NCBI GenBank assembly: GCA_944989445.1
Contig: CALYLW010001219.1
Location: 1-64,000, forward strand
DNA from: Ampullaceana balthica
Lineage: Eukaryota; Mollusca; Gastropoda; Lymnaeidae
Reading direction: 5' to 3'
Length of the DNA stretch: 64,000 bases
The notes below the pieces were generated by a model, which was given only the letters and a program-made list of their open reading frames with translations, made no database searches and was not told the DNA's origin. The translations under genes and the position numbers were made by a program. Positions 55,872-64,000 of this stretch are shown in pieces. Position 1 is the stretch's first letter, and every line of letters starts with the position of its first letter.

Positions 55872-56142
55872 CTGTCTTATCTATACAGTGGCTCCTTCTA
55901 TACAGAAGATTATTGCGTCCACGGACCATGCCGGTCTGTTGGCAAGCGATGCAGTGTTCTCATGCCACGGCTATAAGGGTTCCACGCATTACCCAGACGC
56001 CTTTGTTTCCCTAAATAGTGTTAGGCACCGATTCGAAGCTGAGTGGACTATGGGACACCCTAGGGCCCGGGAAGAACTCCCTGCCTTCACATGGATTCAA
56101 AACCCGTGACCAGATCGGTACGCAACTCGACCACCGTGCCTT
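55872..56142 (-). repeat. tRNA-derived SINE with LINE-like 3' tail (minus strand)
   Basis: Read on the minus strand from 56142 it has GCACGGTGGTCGAGTTGC (A-box-like) and GGGTTTTGAATCC (B-box-like). Further on come CAGACCGGCATGGTCCGTGG and the tail ACGCAATAATCTTCTGTATA, GAAGGAGC, TGTATAGATAAGACAGGC. It is the same family as 38736-38918, with a longer body. Open frames through it are fortuitous. Confidence 0.75.
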
Positions 56143-56434
56143 CTTTAACACTGGTGCTGAACTGATATTGAAACCACATTTAATTGAAGATACTGGATAA
56201 GGAAAATTTTCGATTTATTGGGAACATTAGAGATTGTGTGCAAAACTTGCAGCTCTTTTACTTTTAAGCTTCTACTTCTAGAAGGCTCGCGTTGACAAAG
56301 TACACACATCTACCTAACAGAGAACATCGGGATTGTAGGAAGAGACGAGTGCTAAAATAGGGACCCCACCAAGGCCGTACCCAGACTTTTTTAAGGGGGG
56401 TTCGCAAACTTGTCACGAAGGCATTTCATGTTAA

Positions 56435-57016
56435 GATAAAGCAAACCTCTCATAACGAACACATCTCATAACGAGATTTTCGCAAAACGAGCAAACTTTT
56501 TATGGAAAAAGTTGCTCCCTTCACAAGCGAAGATTCGCATAACGAGTGACGCAGAAAGGGAAACGCCCTTTTCCCTGGAAATTCATTAGTGAGCTGGAAA
56601 TTCCGCCCTGATGTATTATTCTGTGTTAATCACTCGGTCAGTTAGCGTATTTTTTTCGTGTGTGATCAAACGATTTTACAAATTTTGTATTGAGACAGTG
56701 TCAAGAATGTCTACGAAACCGATAATTCACATTTTTGTCAAATTTTGAAGCTTCTGTAAAAACAAATGACTTTAACAGTTTTCTAGTTAAAAAGCAATAA
56801 TTATTTGTCACAAATTCATATTTTTGTTTACGGTTTTTGTTTCAAATCTAAATTGTAATCTAGTTGTTACACTCTTTAACAATTCATAAGTAATTTTATT
56901 TGAATAAATGTTAATACATTTTTTGGACAAATGTTCATTTTTTTTCAGCATGAAACAGATTATCGTATTTTACATTGATTTGTATGGGAAAAATTGTTTC
57001 ATATAACGAGTGCTTC
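56435..57016. mobile_element. Tigger-like fragment
   Basis: Begins near AACCTCTCATAACGAACACA with repeated CATAACGAG motifs, and 56765-57016 is collinear with 42623-42880. The right terminus present in the copy ending at 42927 is missing here; the hAT sequence resumes at CCATGATAATGATATG. Confidence 0.6.
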
Positions 57017-57474
57017 GCCATGATAATGATATGATCATAAGTGTTTTGAAAATAAGAATCTACATTTGTTCTAATCTTTCTAAACTCTTGCTTGACGTTT
57101 TCGATAAGAGACACAGCCTGAATTATGTCAATCGCTTCTTTCTGATGTTCGACTGTTATTCATTCCAGCCTGGATAACAGTTTGTACGTTACAAAAAACG
57201 TCACAATAAATGTGACGTTACACAAGGAATGAAGAAATGACGTTGCTCGAGACCCAATCACCATTTGTAGTCAAAATTGGATCAAATCCTTGGTCGTTGT
57301 GTTTTCATCGTGGCAGTGAAATTATCTCAAGAGTGTGAATAAATAGAAGTAAAAAAAAAGATGTTAAAAAACCACGCTTTTATAAGCGGACTGAAAAGAA
57401 GAAAACATATTATTTTTTAACAGAATTTTGAAAGAAAAATCTTTTTCTGGATTGATAAAATTTCTCACTTATAT

Positions 57475-59907
57475 CAGTGGCGTAGGTAGACCTTTCGCCG
57501 CCCGGGGCGGTCTTCAATTTGCCGCCCTTTTTAAGTCAATAGCATCATGGTTTTTATAAATTAAGAAACATAAATAAATAACTGTAATTGAAACAAAGTA
57601 AAGGTGGCGAACATTTTTACCATTGGATACCACATTTAAGTAAGCGGCAATAAAGGAGGTCAAATAAGATGTTATACCTATAAATACATATTTTATAAGA
57701 ATTACGGACAATACAAGATACTTTTTTAAGGTAACAAGAAAGTTAATGAGGTTGCAGCCCCCCCCCCATGAGACAAAGGTATGCCAAATCTTCACCACCA
57801 ATTAGTATGTTTTTATTTTGTATTTGTAAATAAATGAATTAATTATTTTTTATGAACCAATTGTGGAAATTAGTATGTAAACATATTATGTATACATTTA
57901 TTTTCTTAACTTACATAATAGAAAATCGTGTATTATGCTATCAAAGTTTAAATAATTTGTTATATTTTGTTCTATGCACAATATTGCACGTTTTTGTAGT
58001 CTTAAATCAAAGGTCGGGAAACTTTTTGTCTGAGAGAGCCATAAACACCACATATTTTGAAAAGTAATTCTGTGAGAGCCATACATTATGTAACTAAAAA
58101 TTCAAGTAAATGTGTACATTTCGTGTTATTTCAACACTAAAAGTACCATAATTATGTCTCTGAATTATTTTTAATATCATTGTTATGCTGTTTATTTTAT
58201 ATGCAATTCAAAGGAATCTGAATAAACTTTTTTTTAGATAATCGATTATTTGTCTGAGAGCCAGATTCAGCCATCAATAGAGCCACATCTGGCTCGCGAG
58301 CCATGGTTTACCGACCCCTGTCTTAAATCATGCACTCATTGTGGAACGAAGATAATTTTTTATCAACTTCAGTTTGGAGAAGCTCCTTTCACAACTAGCG
58401 ACACTGATAACAATAATTGTTATAAAAATTCTTAGCAAGATTACAATGTTGGGTTCAGAAGTTTCCAATCTATACTGTTTAATAAATTTTAATAGATCAA
58501 TGGGGCCTTTTCCTCCATTTTCCCAACGCAATGCCTCTTTTTGTGGTATAGGTACATGCAGCCATAAAACCTGGATCATTCTTCTTTCAATATGAAACTG
58601 TTCTTTATCAATGTCAATAAAATCATTTATTTGACATTCATTTTCTTCATTTTTTACGTTACATGGGATATATGCACGAATATTTTCTTACAAGGACATG
58701 CAACTGATCAAAGCGTTCTTTTAATTCTTTTATAATTCGATCCATGGATTAAAACATTTCTCGTCGTACTTCATGTTCTAAAGATAAGACCACGTCTTTT
58801 GAATTTTCCCCACTCATGTGTTTTTCCCTTCTAACTTGGCGTTCAGTCGATGTCTCCAACTCTTCACACACTATTTTGGCTACTATAACAGCTTTTTTCA
58901 TTAGCACATCTCTTTGTTCCATAAAATGGGTTTGCAAAGAATTTAGTTTTATATGGCATTGGTGAACATTTTATTTGAAAGAATTTTTGAGCATCATTAA
59001 TTTACAAAAAAAGACTCAACTCGTGATGACTTCTTTTGAGATTTCCACTATTTGTTAAAACCATTTTTCCGTCTTCAAATTTGATTGGAAAAGATCATCA
59101 AACAGTTTACAGCAAAAATAATATATAATGTTTTCAATGGTGAATACACCATCCACGATCTTAACAAATTTTCACCATTATCCAAAACTTGGAGAAAAAA
59201 CCAACAATCGCGATTAATCTTTCTTGTAAAAAATCGCAATAATTTTCCAGTAAAATAGACTAATTCAAGCTATCTAAACATTACTTTACTAGGATATGCA
59301 TAAATGTTTAAGTGAATAAACGTATTTTAATGAAACACACAAATTTTGTTTGTGCTACTTTAATGAAAAAAATATAATTAATTTTTAATAAATTACCTTA
59401 GAATAATTTTCTGTAAACTTATACAGTAATATAAATTACTACTTGCAAGTTAAACACAATATTTGAAACAACATGCCATGTAGGTTCTTGTTCGCTAATC
59501 ATTCTGTGCATGTCGAAAATCCACGCAATAACTGTCGCGGCGATATTAATAGTATATTCGAACCAGCCGTGATGTGTTCTTTGTGTCGTTTTCTTATAAA
59601 AAGCGTCATCTGTGATGTATACCGCTTAATTTTCAAAACAAATCAATACAATTTTTAAGCGATTTTAAATTTCTTAACGGTTATGCGTTAGTTATAACAA
59701 ACAGTGTGTAATAAAAAATGTCTTGAGAATCCGTTAATTACGACTCGAAAGTACGAATATTTTATTTTCACCCGGGTTTTCCTCTTTCAAAAGAAAAACG
59801 GTGGTTGTCCGAAAGGGCTGTACTTTTCAAATGCCCCCAAATGCCGCCCCGAAAATGTGTGCCGCCCGGGGTGGACCACCCCCACCGCCCCCCTAGCTAC
59901 GCCACTG
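57475..59907 (-). mobile_element. 2433-bp hAT transposon with perfect 8-bp target duplication
   Basis: The ends are CAGTGGCGTAGGTAG and, inverted, CAGTGGCGTAGCTAG. ACTTATAT flanks both sides exactly (57467-57474, 59908-59915). The minus strand carries transposase remnants. 58579-58328 has ISVASCERSFSKLKLIKNYL, the hAT C-terminal dimerisation motif, ending abruptly where a second element is inserted. 58937-58749 is a charged segment upstream of it. The N-terminal two thirds are not open, so it is defective. It inserted inside the left arm of the foldback MITE. Confidence 0.92.
58008..58320. mobile_element. 313-bp nested hAT MITE with perfect 8-bp target duplication
   Basis: The ends are CAAAGGTCGGGAAAC and, inverted, CAGGGGTCGGTAAAC. 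TCTTAAAT flanks both sides exactly (58000-58007, 58321-58328). It contains paired GAGAGCCA / TGGCTC motifs and no reading frame. It lies inside the hAT element 57475-59907 and interrupts the end of its transposase. Confidence 0.9.
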
Positions 59908-60242
59908 ACTTATATGCTCAAGTACTATGATGTAATATGACTAAAAACGTGGGGCGGGCGCTTCTCATGCTTAACTAATTCAATTCACTCATTTCTTACT
60001 CGTCATTTGTAAACCCTAATCATTTTTAGCCAAACGCCTCAAAAGCGCCCGCCCACGTTTTTAGTCATATTACATCATAGTACTTGAGCATATAAGTTTG
60101 AAATTTGAATCAATCCAGAAAAAAGATTTTTCCTTCACAATTCTGTGAAAAAAAATTATTTCCTTCTTTTTAGTCCGCTTATAAAAACGTGGTTTTTAAA
60201 AAAATATTTTTTTACTTCTATTTATTTTATTCTTTTTAGTCT

Positions 60243-60440
60243 GTAGATAAACTAAAAAGTTCAATAATTTAATAACGGTACATTCGATCAATCTGAAATT
60301 TTAAAACAATGCATTGTCATCCAAGATCTATCTGTGGTAAAATTTTGAGCTCTCTAGGACCATCAGAAGTGGTTTAATTTTACGTTGGCAGATTTGAAAA
60401 ATTGTGGACAGACAAACAGGAACTAAAGTGAGTTAATAAA
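60243..60440. repeat. Dispersed repeat (second copy of 50560-50720)
   Basis: TAGATAAACTAAAAAGTTCA, ATTTAATAACGGTACATTCG and a CTGAAATTTTA...AATGCATTGT stretch parallel 50572-50660. It fills the gap between the right foldback arm and the resumption of the hAT relic. Confidence 0.55.
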
Positions 60441-60939
60441 AACGTGGTAATAAAAATGTAAAAATGCGATTAATAGAAGTGTTTGTATGCTTCATGGCGC
60501 TCAGCCCATCTTGCTTTGCACAAATCTGTAAGTGCCTTCCGCTTAGCACTGTCAAAGACTTGTTTGTATGACGTTTTTCAACAATGCTTCGCGCTTTGGG
60601 CTGTTGTTAAAAACATGCATGTTTCTTTTAATTTGTTAATCATTTTACGCACACCGGGAAGTCTGCACGAATGCGTGATCACTAGGTTTAAAGCGTGATT
60701 GCTGCAGTGTGTGTATACCACCAAAGGGGCCTCTCGCAGAATACGCGTTTGAACTCCTGAGACAGCGCCTGACATAGATGCAGTGCCATCATAACACTGG
60801 CCCCTCATATTCTGTAGTGGGATCCCCAAATCTTTATCAATGTCAAGATCTATATTTTACCAAAAAGGGGCACACATTCACAAAAGGGGGTTCGTTCGAA
60901 CGTACGACCCCCCTCCCTGCGTACGGCCATGGCCCACAA

Positions 60940-62216
60940 ACGAGCGTCACTTTGTTTTCGGTAAATTGTAAAAAAAAAGAGCTTACTTCCGATTGCAGGC
61001 TTCGTAATAACGAGGAATGCGGCAGCTAAAATATTGGCGGCGATTCTAAATCTACACCACTCCACCGATTTCCTAGCAACTGATGCAAGTATTTGCTGCT
61101 CATACATGGCCCGCCCTTCAGCAAAAACTTAGACCACAGACTCTTCCTTTCTCTCACTGCTTTTGGAGTAGCTAAAGTTTGTGACGTAAGATGCTCCCCT
61201 GACGTCATGTAACCCGTTTATTTAACACATTGAATATTCATCAAACATAAGCCAAAAATATATTAATATAATATTATAAAAGGTTAATAGGCGTTGAAGG
61301 GGCCTGGCAATATCCTCATATCGTCCCAATATATACAAGTCTACCTCAAAAATACTAAACACAAAATTCAGAAATTTTAAAAGCCTGGTCTCACTTTGAC
61401 TCATAAAGAAATCCCCACTCCCACGATTAAATCCTTAGCGCGCAGATTATCTCCTGTATCCGAAGTTATAAGAAATTCGTATCCAGTTTCGCGCCATTTT
61501 GCTTACGCGTGATGCGATGCACCGTTTAGCAGCTTAAAATCTTATTTTGCAAGAGGCATTTTTGTAGCGAGATTGTTTCTGTTTTATCGAGTGTCACGCT
61601 TAACTGGCATTACCGAGGACTTACCAGGTCGACTGTCGGAGGATTAAGCCAAGTATTTATTTAGCTCTGTTAACAATTTTATTTCCAGAAACTTCCGGAT
61701 GCGCTACAAGCCTGGCATGTTTGATATTTATTGTGACTGACAGATTGCATTAAGTAGTGAGTGAATGATTACAAGAAATGGAGTCTTTACTTACAGATTG
61801 GATTAAGTAGTGAGTGACAGATTACGTGAAAGTGCTGCTTATAGATAACGTTTTTTGAAAGGTTTCATACAAAGTGAGATACAGATACAATTCTAAGGCG
61901 AGGGACAGAAATTCAAAGATATATCTGATTATTACAATAATGTGTTGTTATTGTTATAATTAATTGCTACCGTCAATGAATAATCACATTATATCCCATT
62001 ACGATTGCACAATTTTCTTCTAAATAAAATCCAAATATTCCGAACTTATTGAACATTTCGCACACGATGTAATATATCATTGAGCCTTCAGGTACGATAA
62101 CTTGTGAAATAATCATTTGAGCCCCTTTATGGTAGTGTTATCTCCCTTTTACCGTTCCTATACGCAAAATTTAACAACAAAGGGACTGTGCGGGAAATTT
62201 TGAATTTGACCACACC
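60940..62216. other. Intergenic, GC-richer patch, no gene supported
   Basis: 60950-61220 is less AT-rich than its surroundings and contains two TGACGT half-CRE-like sites (GTGACGTAAG, TGACGTCATG at about 61180-61207), so it may be a promoter of an unannotated gene. No exon was found. A two-unit repeat (CAGATTGSATTAAGTAGTGAG) occurs at 61741 and 61794. Confidence 0.3.
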
Positions 62217-62224
62217 GTCATCCG

Positions 62225-62375
62225 CAAGGCCGGTCTAAGCAATTGCTGGGCCCCATGGGGCTTAATACGTGAAACGGATTGCGGGGGGCCCAGTTTGGGC
62301 AGGGATAAGGAATTAATAAGGATAATAAGTAAAAATTATGACCGCATAGGTTGCAGTGGCCCAAGACCAGCCCTG
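62225..62375. mobile_element. 151-bp hAT MITE with 8-bp target duplication
   Basis: The ends are CAAGGCCGGTCTAAGCAATT and, inverted, CAGGGCTGGTCTTGGGCCAC. The flanks are GTCATCCG (62217-62224) and CTCATCCG (62376-62383), 7/8 identical. GGGCCCC-rich sub-terminal repeats, no coding sequence. Confidence 0.75.
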
Positions 62376-62756
62376 CTCATCCGTCCCTAGGTGTACAGCT
62401 ATGGTTTAACAAACATCATCTTCAAATATAGGCTCTAAATGAAAAAAAAATTGTCGATTTTTAAAGAGGTTATTGCCCAAATACGCATCTGTTTTTTTAA
62501 AATCCTTTATATTAACTCGTGGTGTCTGCACCCTTGATTGCTTGATTGCTTGCTTGTCGCCAAATTTTTTGATCGAATTTTAACCCACTTGCTCGTAAGC
62601 TAGCGAGCTGAAATTTTGCAGGCAGTTTCGTACCGATAATAAAAACAATGTATCAAAATTTCAGATCGATCGCATGTACTGTAATTAAATTATTGATTTT
62701 TTATATTATTTTATTTATTCCTATGTATCTTGCTATTTTTTGAGATAGAGCGTCGC

Positions 62757-62935
62757 GGTGCGTATTATATTGAGCAACCTTTCTGTCGCGCAATAAGGTG
62801 CGTATTTTATTGACAACTCTTTTTATAAACATATTCCTGATCGGTGCGCATTATATTAAACATGTTTTACGACACAACTGCATTTTTGTATTACTGGATG
62901 GTCTGGAGCTGCGTATTATAATGAACATTCTTTTA
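62757..62935. repeat. Decayed short tandem repeat
   Basis: The motif GGTGCGTATTATATTGA recurs with changes at 62757, 62797, 62842 and 62908 (spacings 40, 45, 66). No element boundaries seen. Confidence 0.5.
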
Positions 62936-63204
62936 GTTACGTCTCGTACATAAAGGATTTATAGTGAAAAACTTGGTTTTTTTAAGTTTTTAAAAAATTT
63001 TTTAGATGTGAAAGTATAGATCAGTTAATGCGTTGGGTGCAACAGATACAATATACAACAATAAACATACAATTTCCTAGGTGCAAAAATATGATGCAAA
63101 CAGACAAATAGACACGATGTCCCAAAGCGTCGACGTTTAGAGCAAGTTGCTTCAATTAATTTCCAAGGTGTTGAAATAAAAAAGACATACTTTTATAGGG
63201 TTTA

Positions 63205-63330
63205 ATATCTTATCTTATCTATCTGTTACAGACGCTCCTTCTATACATAAGATTATTGCGTCCTATGCTTATCTATGGTTTGTGTTTAGTCCTGCATTTT
63301 TATTAGAGATTTAAATGTTGATAAAGTGAA
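63205..63330 (-). mobile_element. LINE 3'-tail fragment
   Basis: CTTATCTTATCTATCTGTTA, CAGACGCTCCTTCTATACAT and AAGATTATTGCGTCCTATGC continue to TTTAGTCCTGCATTTTTATT, the 3' UTR and last codons of the LINE at 42026-42560. Nothing further upstream is present. Confidence 0.8.
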
Positions 63331-64000
63331 GATATGAAGATAGTAGATACATACAATTATATTTGTATTAATATGCAGAGCATGTACTTTTTGGTGACAC
63401 GTAACATCATAGGAACTGATATGTCGTTGAGATTTAAGCACATGTAAAGTTAGCCAATTTATTAAACAACTAGCGTATCACCCGTCAAAAATGACGGAAG
63501 TTTTCAAATTAAATACACATCAGATTAAAAAAATAACGTAATATAGAACTATCATTTGTTTTATTTATTTTTATTTGATTCATTTATTATCATATTGAAC
63601 AATTTTATGCGGAACGTTGGAAAAGAGTTATTTTTGGTGCAGTAATTTGGTGCGCTGCTTTCTAAAATTAGTAGCGTGTTACATCCACACATACATATTA
63701 TACATACATAAATACAGACGACGGGAATTATGTATATAGATAATGCATTTTTAAAAATGTTTTATTTTAAAATTATATACTATAGTGCATCAAACGAAAT
63801 TAAATTGGCAATGCTATATATATATCATATGGTAACAATTGCCTTATTTATGGTAAGACTACGTCATTTTGTAACAACGGAATGTTACATCATTTTGCTG
63901 TTACATTAGCCTTAGATATAGGGTAAGGCTATACATCACATCTTAGATATAAGCCAAGGCTATATCGCATATGTCAAGACGGCCTTAGATATAAGCCAAG
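63331..64000. other. Repeat-rich right edge
   Basis: Contains a stretch (63468-63740) ending ACAGACGACGGGAATTATGT that looks like a dispersed-element end, and a short tandem of CCTTAGATATAAGCCAAG-like units from 63910 that runs off the window. Confidence 0.35.

Larger units (their letters stand above)
57339..60230. mobile_element. Foldback MITE copy 2, complete arms, split by a hAT element
   Basis: The left arm is 57339-57474 plus 59916-59962, the loop about 59963-60041, and the right arm 60042-60230. The arms are inverted repeats of about 185 bp: ATAAATAGAAGT, CCACGCTTTTATAAGCGGAC, TATGCTCAAGTACTATGATG and ACGTGGGGCGGGCGCTT on the left are all found inverted on the right. Without the insert the element is about 450 bp. 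It can form a long hairpin and has no coding sequence. Confidence 0.8.
56380..60931 (-). mobile_element. hAT transposon relic, copy 2, host of a nested insertion series
   Basis: The left end is CAAGGCCGTACCCAG and the right end inverted is CATGGCCGTACGCAG, matching hAT-type TIRs. The parts 57017-57338 and 60450-60931 are collinear with 44050-44410 and 44405-44884 of copy 1. The second encodes NMRGQCYDGTASMSGAVSGV on the minus strand (60829-60578) with breaks. Between them lie a foldback MITE (57339-60230) and what it contains. A Tigger-like fragment (about 56435-57016) occupies the left part. Flanking octamers GACCCCAC and GCCCACAA match imperfectly. Confidence 0.7.

Noticed and set aside
55719..56200. 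Three overlapping plus-strand frames
   Set aside because: They overlap the minus-strand SINE and shift frame through it; no family resemblance.
60850..61107. Minus-strand 85-codon frame near the end of the hAT relic
   Set aside because: It runs across the hAT terminus into unrelated sequence, so it cannot be one ancestral protein.

Overview
The window looks like nuclear DNA of an invertebrate animal, most likely a lophotrochozoan and perhaps a gastropod mollusc. It is AT-rich, the genes have many small exons with GT-AG introns, the proteins resemble animal orthologues, and introns and intergenic DNA are full of hAT, pogo/Tigger-like, LINE, SINE and MITE sequence. The species assignment is inference. 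I spliced four protein-coding genes by hand from acceptor and donor sites, reading-frame continuity and family similarity.

Layout: (1) 1-5706, minus strand: the 5' two thirds of an Abraxas (ABRAXAS1/2, FAM175) gene, an MPN-domain scaffold of K63-deubiquitinase complexes; it runs off the left edge. (2) 6891-16462, plus strand: a 12-exon gene for a 701-residue coiled-coil protein that I cannot name; it is divergent from Abraxas. (3) 21389-39333, minus strand: a complete MAP2K1/2 (MEK) gene, convergent with gene 2. Its conceptual product is 393 aa, the same length as human MEK1. It carries two duplicated exons for the same piece of the kinase C-lobe, whose lengths make them mutually exclusive. 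(4) 47797-52356, plus strand: RPL17 (uL22), six coding exons, 186 aa, head-to-head with MEK.

The rest is mostly mobile DNA. MEK introns hold two Tigger-like TIR elements with TA target duplications, one foldback element copy and a tRNA-derived SINE. The MEK-RPL17 interval (39.4-47.7 kb) holds LINE 3' fragments, a hAT relic and two MITEs. RPL17 intron 1 holds palindromic 40-bp repeats around a ~115-bp tandem array. After RPL17, 52.4-64 kb has no gene I can support. It is dominated by a four-level nest of transposons (56.4-60.9 kb) whose target-site duplications can be read directly.

The genes do not form a pathway together. Abraxas acts in ubiquitin/DNA-damage signalling, MEK in the ERK cascade and RPL17 in the ribosome. 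The most interesting observation is the pair of alternative MEK exons. Next are the nested-transposon chronology, a SINE family that shares the 3' hairpin tail of a LINE in the same window, and the palindromic satellite in RPL17.
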